A stretch of 64,000 bases of DNA from Antrihabitans spumae. GTDB lineage: Bacteria > Actinomycetota > Actinomycetes > Mycobacteriales > Mycobacteriaceae. How positions within the stretch are numbered: the stretch's first letter is position 1; the number at the start of each line of letters is the position of its first letter. The stretch is from positions 77,120-141,119 of the forward strand of contig NZ_JBIMSN010000052.1 in assembly GCF_043944905.1 (NCBI RefSeq), in the 5' to 3' direction. Positions 45,025 to 53,965 of the stretch are shown here, in pieces. The notes beneath the pieces were generated by a model. That model was not told where the DNA came from, made no database searches, and saw only the letters and a program-made list of their open reading frames with translations. A program made the position numbers and the translations under genes.

Positions 45025-45778
45025 GCAGTGGGGTCTCGGCTGGGACGTCGCGGGCACCGTCGATGCAATCGGTCCTGGTGTCGAGGGGTTTTCGGTCGGC
45101 GACCGAGTAATCGGAATCAACGATCTGCTCGACGTATCACTTGGAACTCAGGCTGAGTATGTTGTGCTCGACGTCGGAAACGTTGCGTCGGCGCCGAAGT
45201 CCGTGGATTCCATTGCCGCAGCGACTATTCCGCTGAACGGTTTGACCGCTCTGCAGGCGCTGGGCCCGCTCGCGCTGGAGGCAGGCGACACGTTGCTGGT
45301 GACCGGCGCCGCCGGCGGGTTGGGTGGGTACATCGTGCAGTTGGCGGCGCATCGCGGGATCAAGGTGATCGCGGTGGCCGGCTCCGCCGACGAGCAGACC
45401 GTGCGCGAATTGGGGGCCGCCGAGTTCGTGGCGCGTGGGTCCGACGTATCGGCGTCGGTGCGCGCGCTGATCCCGGGTGGTGTCGATGCTGCCGTCGACC
45501 CTGCTCTGCTGGGTCCCGCAGCACTGGCCGCAGTGCGCGGTGGCTGTCGGTTCGCCGCGGTGATCGGAGGCTTCGAACCTGCCCCGCTACGCGGTACGAC
45601 AGTGCATCTGGTCCAGATTCGAGCTGACCAGGAGCAACTGACCGAGCTGTCGGGGCTTGTCGACGATGGCGTTCTGACACTGCGCGTTGCGGAGACGTAC
45701 CCGCTCGAACAGCTCGGAAATGCACACAAACGACTGGCTGGCGGCGGCATCCGCGGGCGCCTCGTCGTCACCGTGTAG
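44945..45778 (+). pseudogene. NADPH:quinone oxidoreductase-type MDR, N-terminus missing
   Basis: The frame from about 44945 begins VIVASAVNPIDAFVRSG, which in relatives is preceded by roughly 30 more residues. It continues with VGDRVIG, the cofactor loop TGAAGGLGGYIVQLAA and the usual C-terminus. About 277 residues remain. The missing part supplies core strands of the catalytic domain, so activity is doubtful. It abuts the truncated DUF2945 gene without an intergenic region or recognisable own start site. Confidence 0.75.
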
Positions 45779-45796
45779 GCGCTGCTCGGTCACCCG

Positions 45797-45857
45797 CGCG
45801 AACAGGCTGTTGCGGAGACATCCACTCGCACGATGCTCACGCAACAGCCTGCTCGCG
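45797..45857. terminator. hairpin between convergent genes
   Basis: Eighteen-base arms (45797-45814, CGCGAACAGGCTGTTGCG, and 45840-45857) pair with one mismatch around a 25-base loop. It stands between the oxidoreductase remnant stop and the stop of the sugar-binding protein gene, as a bidirectional terminator would. Confidence 0.65.
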
Positions 45858-45894
45858 GTGTCGCGTTGGCGCGGCACCCGCACCCTGCCTGTGG

Positions 45895-46935
45895 CTAGAA
45901 GATGCTGTCCGGGTCGTAGTACTCGTCCACGTTGTTGCAGCCGATCTCAACGGCGAGTGTGAACGACTGCGGTGGGTAGTCGGAGGGTTTCTTTGCGCCG
46001 GTTGCGATGTCGACCGCGATCGCCAGCGCTTCCTCAGCAGCCAGCGTCGGTGAGTTGAGCCCGGTGGAGATGTACTTGCCCGTGCATCCGCCCTCCTTGA
46101 TCAACGCCTCACCCTCCTTCTGCCCGTCGGCCGATGCTGCGATGTAGACGTTCTTGTACTGCGCCTTGTCCTTCACCACGTTGTAGGCGCCGAGCGCCAT
46201 CGAATCGTTCAGTCCGAGAACGAGATCGACGTCCGGGTTCGCGGCAAGCATGTTCTCGGCCGCGACCTGACCCTTGTCCTGGGCATAGTCGCCGCTTTGC
46301 TCTGCCTTGATCTCGTACTTCACACCACCTTCGGTGAGGCCGTCGAGAAAGCCCTGTCGGCGATTCGGTCCGACGTTCTCATCGGTTGCAGGACCCGTCA
46401 TGATGACCATCTTGATGTTCGGCTTACCCATGCCGAGGAACCGTTCCGCGGTGATCTTGCCCGACTCACGACCGATGGTGAGGTTGTCGGACTGAACGCT
46501 TGTGGTCCCGGTGCCGGGCACGCTCGTGTCGATGTAGACGACGGGGATCTTGGATGCGATCTGCGTCATCATCTCCTTCTGCCCTTTGACGCTCGTGGCG
46601 TTGACCACCAGGACGTTGGCCCCCTGCGCGATCATGGCCTGCATCTGGTTCATCTGCACGACCGGATCCTTGTTGGCTGCCTGGAACAGGAGCTTGAACC
46701 CTTTGTCCTCGGCAATCTCTTCGGACTTCACCTGCATGGCTGCGAAGTACGGGGCCTGCAGTTGCTGCTGCGCGAACCCGATCACTACGTCGTCGACGTC
46801 GGACTGCACGCCGCCGGCCGGGGTCTGGGCCGGTTCCTTGGACGGATAGATGTTTCCGCACGCAGTCGTGGTCAGCACTATGGCCACGCCCACCGCCCAA
46901 CCCGCAAGTGCCCTGTGCCTGATGCTCTTCTTCAT
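45895..46935 (-). CDS. sugar(-alcohol) ABC importer, substrate-binding lipoprotein
   Basis: This 346-residue protein has a signal peptide with lipobox TTAC (Cys26) and a ribose-type periplasmic-binding-protein fold (IGFAQQQLQAPYFAAM, VNATSVKG, GPNRRQGFLDGL, LGLNDSMALGAY). It captures the substrate outside the membrane and delivers it to the permease. It is the last gene of the operon with permease, ATPase and EltD-like dehydrogenase, which suggests a four-carbon polyol such as erythritol or threitol as ligand. Confidence 0.87.
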   Translation of the reverse strand: MKKSIRHRALAGWAVGVAIVLTTTACGNIYPSKEPAQTPAGGVQSDVDDVVIGFAQQQLQAPYFAAMQVKSEEIAEDKGFKLLFQAANKDPVVQMNQMQAMIAQGANVLVVNATSVKGQKEMMTQIASKIPVVYIDTSVPGTGTTSVQSDNLTIGRESGKITAERFLGMGKPNIKMVIMTGPATDENVGPNRRQGFLDGLTEGGVKYEIKAEQSGDYAQDKGQVAAENMLAANPDVDLVLGLNDSMALGAYNVVKDKAQYKNVYIAASADGQKEGEALIKEGGCTGKYISTGLNSPTLAAEEALAIAVDIATGAKKPSDYPPQSFTLAVEIGCNNVDEYYDPDSIF

Positions 46936-46959
46936 GGTCTTCTCCTCCGCCCGGACCGG

Positions 46960-47991
46960 CTATTTCGCGACTGGTTCGGTCGGGACAGCAGCTTTCCTCC
47001 GACGAGTGAAGTGCACGGTGGCCAGCGTGACCGCAACGAGGATCAACCCGCCACGGAAGGCGTCCTGCAGGAATGTCGACACGTTCAGCAGCGACAGCAG
47101 GTTGGCGATCACCGCGAAGATGATGGTGCCGACGACGGCGCCGAACACCTTGCCGTAGCCGCCTGCGAGGCGTGCTCCGCCGATCACCACGGCGGCGATC
47201 GCGTCGAGTTCCATCAGGTTGCCGGCGGTCGAGGTACCAGTTGCGAAGCGGCAGAGGAACATCCAGCCACCGAGGCCGACGAGCAGGCCGGCCAGAATGT
47301 AGACCGACCACAGCGTCGCCTTGACCGGAATGCCTGAGCTACGTGCCGCCTCCTTGTTGGAGCCGACCGCATAGACGCGGCGACCCCAGACGGTGCGGTT
47401 GAGCGCGAAACCAATTGCCAACACGGCGGCGACCCAGATGAGGGCGAGCACGGGGATACCGATGAAGGTGGTCTGCCCGATCTTCGCGTAGGTCGACGTC
47501 GCATCCGGAATGATCGGGATGCCGTTGCCGTAGGCGTAGACGAGGCCGCGGGCCAGAGCGAGCATGCCGAGTGTGACGATGAACGGTTCGAGACCGCGGA
47601 ACGCGACCAGGCCGCCGTTGATGGCGCCGACCACCCCGCCGATGACCAACGCAACGACAAGCCCGAGCCAAACGCTCGGACCTCCAAACAGGCCGGCGGT
47701 GATGACCGCTGCGAGCCCGAGTGCGGACCCGACGCTGATGTCGATGCCACCGGTGAGCACGACGATAAGTTGCGCGAGGACGACGACGCCGATGATCGAC
47801 ATCTGCAGCGCGAGGTTCGAGAGGTTGGTGCCACCCCAGAAGATGGAACCCTTTGTCGCCGTTGCGACCAGCAAAAGGGCGACCAAGATGTAGAGGGCAT
47901 ATTGAGATTTGAGCCAGGTCGTAAACGCTTGGCCGCGTGAGTAATTCTCCTCGTAATGATGTACGGGAGGCTGTGCCGCTGTAGTGGTCAT
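46960..47991 (-). CDS. ribose-type ABC permease
   Basis: This 343-residue membrane protein of the RbsC/BPD_transp_2 family has about eight to ten hydrophobic segments, including LTGGIDISVGSALGLAA and NGGLVAFRGLEPFIVTLGMLALARG. The latter is the conserved loop contacting the ATPase. It lies 24 bases from the binding-protein gene and 34 bases from the ATPase gene in one minus-strand operon. Confidence 0.88.
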   Translation of the reverse strand: MTTTAAQPPVHHYEENYSRGQAFTTWLKSQYALYILVALLLVATATKGSIFWGGTNLSNLALQMSIIGVVVLAQLIVVLTGGIDISVGSALGLAAVITAGLFGGPSVWLGLVVALVIGGVVGAINGGLVAFRGLEPFIVTLGMLALARGLVYAYGNGIPIIPDATSTYAKIGQTTFIGIPVLALIWVAAVLAIGFALNRTVWGRRVYAVGSNKEAARSSGIPVKATLWSVYILAGLLVGLGGWMFLCRFATGTSTAGNLMELDAIAAVVIGGARLAGGYGKVFGAVVGTIIFAVIANLLSLLNVSTFLQDAFRGGLILVAVTLATVHFTRRRKAAVPTEPVAK

Positions 47992-48025
47992 GAGCTCGAA
48001 CTCCTTGGGGGAGGGTCTGTGAATG

Positions 48026-49558
48026 TCAGTCCGTGTGGGTCAGCGCCGTGCGAATCAAGTCGTCGGTGTCGGCTTCCTCGGGGTCGAACTCGGCCGCGAT
48101 GACCCCGTTGCGCATCACCAGGATTCGGTGGCACAGCGAGAGCAGTTCCTCGGCTTCGCTCGACACCACCAGGACACCCTTTCCCCGCCCGGCAAGGCGA
48201 TGAATGATCTCGTAGATGTTGGCGCGAGCACCGACGTCGATGCCCTTCGTCGGTTCGTCGAGGACGACGAAATCGGGATCGGTCTCCAGCCATTTCGCGA
48301 CGACCACTTTCTGCTGATTGCCGCCGCTCAATGTGCGTGTGTAGGTGGATGTTCCACCCTTGACCTGGTACTCACCGATCAGCTCTCGCACACGCTTGCG
48401 CTCGACGGCGGGCCTGACGACACCGATCCTCGACATTTTCGGGAGGACGACGAGGCTCATGTTCTCCCCGTTGTCGAAGTCCTTGACGAAACCCTCGAGT
48501 CGGCGATCCTCGGTCACGTAGGCGATGTGTTTGGATACCGCGGAACCCGGTGTCGGCAAACTGATTTCGGTGCCGTCCAGTTTGATGGACCCGCTCGCTG
48601 CCTTCCGCTGACCTGTGATCGTGCGCGCAACGGAGGATCGGCCGCTGCCGACCAACCCGTAGAGTCCGACGATCTCACCGTGGTTCACGTCGAAGGAAAC
48701 GCCTCTGGCGGTACCACCGACCAGGTCGCGGACCTCCAGCACCGGTGCACTGGAGGTCTGCACCCGTGGCGGTCGGTCCAGAGCCTTCAGCGCCTGACCG
48801 ATCATCAGGGTCGTTATCTCGTCCGGATTGCTGTCGGCGGCATTCAACACCTTCACCAACTTGCCGTTGCGGAGCACGGCGATCCGGTCGCACATCGCGA
48901 AAACCTCGTTGAGTCGGTGCGATACGAAGATGATCGACGTTCCCGCCTTCTTCTCGCGATCGACGAGTTCGAGGATGTCGTTGAAATGCTCTTCGCTCGT
49001 CGACGCTGTGGTCTCGTCGAGAATCATGATCTTGTGCGTCGCAACGGCGGCCCGGCTGAGCGAAAGCATTTGACGCTGACCGGGTCCGAGGTCTCTTGCC
49101 AGTTGGCGGGTGCTCAGATGACCGAGTCCGACGCCGTGCAGGACCTCCCTCGTCTGCGCACTGTTCGTGTCCGTTTTCGTCGCCCAAGGCCGAATGTCTT
49201 TGCCTTCGCGGAGTTTGTAGAGCCAGACGTTCTCCCCGACGGTGAAGTCATCGATGATCAGGGGCTCCTGGTGCATCATCAGCACCCCCGCTTGCTCGGC
49301 CTCCGCGGCATTGCGAACTGCGTGTGGATAGCCGGCAACGGTGATTTCGCCGTCCGTGGGGGTCTCGACACCGGCAAGCAGTTTGGCGAACGTCGATTTG
49401 CCGGCACCGTTGGCGCCGCACACCCCCAAGACGCTGCCCGCATAACCCTCGAGATCGACCCCGTCGAGCGCTTTCACCCCCGGATAGTGTTTCTTGACGC
49501 CGACCGCTGTGAACGCCACCTGTCCTGGCTGTGTGGGGCTTTCGGTACTTCGAGTCAT
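48026..49558 (-). CDS. ribose-type ABC ATPase (two nucleotide-binding domains)
   Basis: This 510-residue RbsA/MglA-like protein has two ABC modules. The first has Walker A GANGAGKST and Walker B MILDETTAS, with a degenerate signature (LGPGQRQ). The second has the lysine-less loop GLVGSGRSS, a full signature LSGGNQQK and VVLDEPTKGID. An imbalanced second Walker A is normal in this family. The ATG at 49558 has GGGAAGGAC upstream; a much longer open frame upstream is a shadow of eltD. It powers the importer encoded downstream. Confidence 0.88.
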   Translation of the reverse strand: MTRSTESPTQPGQVAFTAVGVKKHYPGVKALDGVDLEGYAGSVLGVCGANGAGKSTFAKLLAGVETPTDGEITVAGYPHAVRNAAEAEQAGVLMMHQEPLIIDDFTVGENVWLYKLREGKDIRPWATKTDTNSAQTREVLHGVGLGHLSTRQLARDLGPGQRQMLSLSRAAVATHKIMILDETTASTSEEHFNDILELVDREKKAGTSIIFVSHRLNEVFAMCDRIAVLRNGKLVKVLNAADSNPDEITTLMIGQALKALDRPPRVQTSSAPVLEVRDLVGGTARGVSFDVNHGEIVGLYGLVGSGRSSVARTITGQRKAASGSIKLDGTEISLPTPGSAVSKHIAYVTEDRRLEGFVKDFDNGENMSLVVLPKMSRIGVVRPAVERKRVRELIGEYQVKGGTSTYTRTLSGGNQQKVVVAKWLETDPDFVVLDEPTKGIDVGARANIYEIIHRLAGRGKGVLVVSSEAEELLSLCHRILVMRNGVIAAEFDPEEADTDDLIRTALTHTD

Positions 49559-49599
49559 GTTGGTTGTCCTTCCCGACGCTGGGACGAGTGAGGTTGTGG

Positions 49600-50688
49600 T
49601 CAGGCGGGAATCAAGGTCACTTTCACCGACTCGCTCCCGCTCGCGACGAGGTCGAGGCCTTGCTGGAACTCGGACAGGTGAAGTTGATGGCTGCAGATCC
49701 GATCCATCGGCAACGCACCGGATTCGATCATCTTGATGGCGGCGGGCCAGCAGTGCGGACCGAGGTGAGCGCCGAGCACATCGAGTTCTTTGTCGTCGCT
49801 GATGATGCTCCAATCGACCGAGACGTCGCTGCCGAAGACGCCGTATTCGATGTACCGACCCAGCTTTCGTAATAGGTTGAGGCCCTGGGGAACTGCCGAT
49901 GGATGTCCGGTTGCCTCGAGGTAGACGTCCGCGCCGTAACCGTCGGTCAGGGCAGAGATCACGGCGAGGGCGTCGTCGGTGGCAATGTTGACGGTGATGT
50001 CCGCTCCGCACGCTCGCGCCAACTCCAGCTTCTCCGGCGCGAGGTCCAACGCCACCACGTGCATCGGATTCTTGGCTCTCGCGCCTGCAACCATGCCGAG
50101 TCCGATCGGTCCGCACCCGGCTATCACCACGACGTCGTCGAACGTGATCAGTGCACGTTCGACAGCGTGTAGGGAGCAGGCGAGTGGTTCTGCGAATGCA
50201 GCGTGCTGTGCTGGGATATCACCGGAAACCCTGTGCACCAGCGCTTCCGCGGGAAGGACCATGTAGCTTGCCATTCCGCCCGGCGTCCGGCGCTTGAAGC
50301 CGAAGATGTCGTGCGGTCGGCACATGTGGTACTCGCCGCGTTTGCAATAACGACATTCCCAGCACGGCACGATCTGCTCCGAGACGACGCGGTCGCCCAT
50401 CGAGATGTGCCAGCGCTGCGCCGCTGCATCGTCGAGTTCGACGACCCGGCCGACGAATTCATGTCCGGGGATCACCATTGTTTCGGCCCATGCTGCGCGA
50501 TTCTCGTCACCCCAGAACTTCGCGGCACCGTCGTGGCACTTCAGATCGCTCGCGCAAATCCCCACGGCCTCAACTCGGATCAGTGCCTCCCCGGGTCGGC
50601 GGAGTGGCACTGCCACTTCTTCCAATCGGTAATCGCGCGGTCCGTGGCAGACCACCGCCTGCATCTTTTCGGGTATCCGATCGGTCAT
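49600..50688 (-). CDS. eltD: zinc-dependent erythritol/L-threitol-type dehydrogenase
   Basis: This 362-residue medium-chain dehydrogenase has catalytic-zinc residues in GICASD and GHEF, a structural-zinc lobe CWECRYCKRGEYHMC, and a cofactor loop AGCGPIGLGM. It agrees closely, as I recall, with Mycolicibacterium smegmatis EltD (start IPEKMQAVVCHGPRDYRLEEVAVP; end SVKVTLIPA). EltD oxidises erythritol or L-threitol to L-erythrulose. It is the first gene of the importer operon and is divergent from a SorC regulator. The exact substrate is inferred from remembered similarity, not tested. Confidence 0.8.
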   Translation of the reverse strand: MTDRIPEKMQAVVCHGPRDYRLEEVAVPLRRPGEALIRVEAVGICASDLKCHDGAAKFWGDENRAAWAETMVIPGHEFVGRVVELDDAAAQRWHISMGDRVVSEQIVPCWECRYCKRGEYHMCRPHDIFGFKRRTPGGMASYMVLPAEALVHRVSGDIPAQHAAFAEPLACSLHAVERALITFDDVVVIAGCGPIGLGMVAGARAKNPMHVVALDLAPEKLELARACGADITVNIATDDALAVISALTDGYGADVYLEATGHPSAVPQGLNLLRKLGRYIEYGVFGSDVSVDWSIISDDKELDVLGAHLGPHCWPAAIKMIESGALPMDRICSHQLHLSEFQQGLDLVASGSESVKVTLIPA

Positions 50689-50763
50689 GAGTCGACTCCT
50701 GAGGCTCTGCGCGGTGTGCTCCAGCTCACATTAGCTCTCTTGTGAACAGTTGTACAGAGAATA

Positions 50764-50791
50764 TGTGCATGAGTAATTTGAGTCATGCGCA
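50764..50791. promoter_or_regulatory. candidate SorC operator in divergent promoter region
   Basis: TGTGCATGA (50764-50772) and TCATGCGCA (50783-50791) form an inverted repeat with one mismatch and a 10-base spacer, so centres are about two helical turns apart. It lies between eltD and the SorC gene, 25 bases before the latter's ATG, suiting autoregulation and control of the operon. Confidence 0.5.
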
Positions 50792-50815
50792 TGTGTTCAG
50801 TGCGATACTCGGTGG

Positions 50816-51835
50816 ATGCAACAGTCCGGACGTGACACCCCAGACCCCGGTGTCGACGAACCATCGTCGGACGCCGAGACCACACATTTCGCGCCCGCCG
50901 TGCTCTACTCGGCCGCGAAGCTCTATTACGCCGAAGGCGCGACGCAAGCTGACATCGCGGCTCAACTCGGCACCAGCAGAGCAACCGTCAGCAGATTGCT
51001 CGCCGAGGCGAAACGGCAGGGCATCGTCCGGATCGAGGTAGTACCACCCGCCGAGGCGGCCTCGGAGGAGCTTGCCGACCGACTCGCGCGGGCGCTCGGC
51101 CTCACCACCACTTATCTGAGCTTGCCCATGCCCTACCCAGGGCCGCGCCGGACCGTTGCCGACGTGATGGGTCGAGCGCTGGCTCCGGCGGTCGGGCGTG
51201 CGCTCGCCGGTGCCGAGTTGCTCTCCGGTGACGTGTTGTTGGTGTCGTCCGGTCGAACGATCTACGAGGTTGCGCAATGCGAATTGACCCCGCTACCAGG
51301 AGTATTGGTCGCGCCGACGCTCGGCGGCAATGATCAACCCGATGAGTGGTATCAGACCAACGAGATCACTCGATTGGTCGCTAATCGGGTGGGCGGCCGC
51401 GCGATGTACCTCTTCGCGCCCGCTTTGCCAGGCCCCGATCTGTACCCGTCGTTGTTCAAAGACCCGACCATACAACGCGTCGTACACCTTTGGCCGCAGG
51501 CACGGTGCGCCATCATGGGCGTCGGAGCACCTCCACTGATGCGGTCGGACATCCCGCGATTCGTCCCTACCGGCTCGTCGACGCTGCGGTCGGCGATCGG
51601 CGACGTCTGCTCTCGGTTCTACGACAGGTCGGGGGAATCAGTCGAATTCGAGGGCAGTGACAGGTTGATCGCTGTCGGCCTCGACGTGTTGCGTCAGATC
51701 CCCGTAACCATTGCCGTTGCCGTAGGCGTGGAGAAAGTCGACTCGATCATCGCGGGCGCCCGTGGCGGCTACTTCAATCGACTGGTCACCGACCCGGATA
51801 CTGCCGCTGCGATCCTCGAGAAGTCGATCAGCTGA
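50816..51835 (+). CDS. SorC/DeoR-type sugar-responsive regulator
   Basis: This 339-residue protein has an N-terminal helix-turn-helix (AAKLYYAEGATQADIAAQLG, then SRATVSRLLAEAKRQGIVRI) and a large C-terminal sugar-phosphate-binding SorC domain (about 80-335, ending VEKVDSIIAGARGG). Such regulators respond to the phosphorylated sugar. It is divergent from eltD and the importer and convergent with the FGGY kinase gene, so it is the obvious local regulator. ATG follows GGTGG. Confidence 0.87.
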   Translation: MQQSGRDTPDPGVDEPSSDAETTHFAPAVLYSAAKLYYAEGATQADIAAQLGTSRATVSRLLAEAKRQGIVRIEVVPPAEAASEELADRLARALGLTTTYLSLPMPYPGPRRTVADVMGRALAPAVGRALAGAELLSGDVLLVSSGRTIYEVAQCELTPLPGVLVAPTLGGNDQPDEWYQTNEITRLVANRVGGRAMYLFAPALPGPDLYPSLFKDPTIQRVVHLWPQARCAIMGVGAPPLMRSDIPRFVPTGSSTLRSAIGDVCSRFYDRSGESVEFEGSDRLIAVGLDVLRQIPVTIAVAVGVEKVDSIIAGARGGYFNRLVTDPDTAAAILEKSIS

Positions 51836-51919
51836 CCCCTACGTGACAGGTTGGGAGCCAGCGGCTTTGGCGTCGTGCGGAACCAAGCTGTGGACGATGT
51901 CTTTCGTCGCCGGATACAG

Positions 51920-53343
51920 CTACAGCCACGTCTGATAGAGGTCGTCGTAGAGGTTGCGATTTCGCGGATCGGGAGCGACCTCGTGGGAAATCTTCGCCCA
52001 ATCTGTCTCGGGTGGCACGACACCTGCGCCGATGGCCGCAAGGAGCGCGTCGCCGTAACTGGCTCCGATTGCCTGCTCGGGTACGAGCTGTGGTCGACCG
52101 GTGACGTCGCTGAGAGTCTGGACCCAGAGCGGACTTTTCAGACCCCCGCCGACGCCGACTGTGCGCGACGCCGTGTCCAACTCGTCGAAGCACTCCAGAA
52201 TATGCCGGATACCGAACGAAATGCCTTCGTAGACAGCGCGAAACAGGTGTCCTCGACCGTGTCGGAGGGACAGTCCTGCGAACACTCCGCGCGCCATCGG
52301 GTCGAAAACCGGGGTTCGCTCGCCGGCGAGGTAGGGCAGCACCAACAGTCCGTCGCTGCCGGGCGCGACCTCGGCGGCCTCGGCCATCAAGGTATCGAAC
52401 TGTGCACCGCCGGTGATTGTTCGGAGCCAGCCGATCATGCTGCCTGCAGTGGATGTGCCTCCGGCCAAGGCCAGAGTGCCTCGCTCGACGCCGGCCGTCG
52501 TCCACAGCGCGGGATCACTCTGAAAAGTGTCGATCACCTGAACGAGAAACATGGTGGAGCCGTACATCAGCATCAGGTCACCGGGATGGCGAACACCCAC
52601 CGAGAAGGCCTCGGAATAGGCGTCGACCGTTCCAGCGATCACCGGCGTGCCGACCGGAACACCCGTGGCTGCCGACGCCTCGGCGTGTACGACACCGACA
52701 ACCTCACTTGGACAGAGCAGTCGGGGCAAGGGCAGATGCGCGCAAATACGTTGCGCCCAAGGCAAATTCCACTCGAAAACGCGGGTGGCGTACATCGGGT
52801 CGCATTGGCTTGCCGTGTGGTGGTCGAGCGCGTATTCGCCGGTGAGCTTCGCGGCGATGTAGGAATTCGATCCGTACCAACCCCGTGCCCGATCGAACAC
52901 GTCCGGTTCGTTGCGACGTACCCATTCCAGTTTCGGTCCGACAGCCTGACTCGACAGTCGCGTCCCGGATTGCTCGAAGATGTTCTCCTCGCCCAATTCT
53001 GCGTTCAGGGACTCGATCTCTGCCGTCGCTCTGGTGTCGATTCCGTACATGATCGCCGGGCGCAGCGGGCGCAGATTTTCGTCGCACAGCACCAGACAGG
53101 GCCCCGCGCCGCTGACACACATGCCGCAACTCGGGAGCCGGACGGTACGGCGGACATCAACGCGGTGCTGATGTCGCAGACCTCGCGCCACCACGTGGCC
53201 TCTGCGTCGACCTCTGCCCACCCGGGCCTCGGCAGCTGCATCGCGTGCGCGACGGTTTCGGTCGCGAGGACCGCGCCCGTCGAATCCACCAGGACACCCT
53301 TGGTGCTGCCTGTACCCATATCGATCCCGAGCAGCAGTTCCAC
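51920..53343 (-). pseudogene. FGGY-family carbohydrate kinase with frameshift
   Basis: The N-terminal frame (GTG at 53343) reads ELLLGIDMGTGSTKGVLVD, the phosphate-1 motif of FGGY kinases, through SRVAACVS. A second frame then continues with SGAGPCLVLCDENLRP, YGIDTRATAEIE, MYGSTMF, VGVGGGLKSPLW and GASYGDALLAA to the end at 51920. The join falls in the (AC)n run at 53115-53121 and is consistent with gain of two bases or loss of one. Joined length is about 474 residues, normal for the family. The product would phosphorylate the ketose made by the EltD-like enzyme. Error in the dinucleotide run or true inactivation are both possible. Confidence 0.82.
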
Positions 53344-53442
53344 CAGGCCAACACTACGTAAGATCGTTCGGCGCGGGGCCTGATCAGCAAGTTGGCAAAG
53401 TTGCAGTGCGACGCGTCTACATCCGAGCGTCCGTGTGGCTCG

Positions 53443-53871
53443 TCAGAACGGCAGCGGAATGCAGCCCGAACCGGTGTTGACGGCCGATACGACGGTGACA
53501 TCGACCGCGTCGTAAGAAGAGCCCCACGCGTCGTTGCCGGTATTGATTCCGGTGTAGAACGCACTCACGTTCTGTTCACCGGCGGCGGTCGGTGTCCACG
53601 TCACCGTGGCGACGCCGTCCTTTATCGGCACATTTCCGGCGGAACTGCCGTTGACGCCGAAGCGAACTTCGCCGGCGTCGGGTGTGGGAGGCGTGGCCGA
53701 TACGGTGGCAGTCAGCGTTACCGCGCAACCCACTCCGATCGGTCCACTCGGCAGCGTGAGGGTGGTCTCGGTGGTGTACAGGTTGATTGCGGCAGCCGAC
53801 GGTGCGCCGACGATCAATGCTGCAACCGCAGCGGCAGGAACGAGTGCGGCCCGAAGAGTGCGAGTAAGCAA
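53443..53871 (-). CDS. secreted protein with Ig-like repeat domain
   Basis: This 142-residue protein has a signal peptide (LTRTLRAALVPAAAVAALIV then APSAAA) and one bacterial Ig-like domain (about 35-130: TTLTLPSGPIGVGCAVTLTATVSATP to QNVSAFYTG). Two cysteines (in VGCAV and SGCIP) may form a disulfide. The TTG start at 53871 has AGGAG 6 bases upstream. Small secreted Ig-like proteins of this kind are common in mycolic-acid bacteria; the function is unknown. Confidence 0.78.
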   Translation of the reverse strand: MLTRTLRAALVPAAAVAALIVGAPSAAAINLYTTETTLTLPSGPIGVGCAVTLTATVSATPPTPDAGEVRFGVNGSSAGNVPIKDGVATVTWTPTAAGEQNVSAFYTGINTGNDAWGSSYDAVDVTVVSAVNTGSGCIPLPF

Positions 53872-53965
53872 CGTGGACTCCTATCGATTGTCGACCGAGT
53901 GTATCCGCGCTCAGGTCCGAATATCGGCCTCTCGGGGGATTCCAAAACGCTGGAGTTGGACCAAG

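Noticed and set aside
48026..49558. Degenerate Walker A in the second ATPase module as a sign of inactivation
   Set aside because: A lysine-less second site is usual in RbsA-type ATPases.
49559..50116. Extension of the sugar ATPase upstream
   Set aside because: It lies within eltD on the same strand in another frame and is arginine-rich; ATG 49558 has a ribosome site.
53606..53965. N-terminal extension of the P450
   Set aside because: It overlaps the well-supported secreted Ig-like gene on the other strand and has no P450 similarity.
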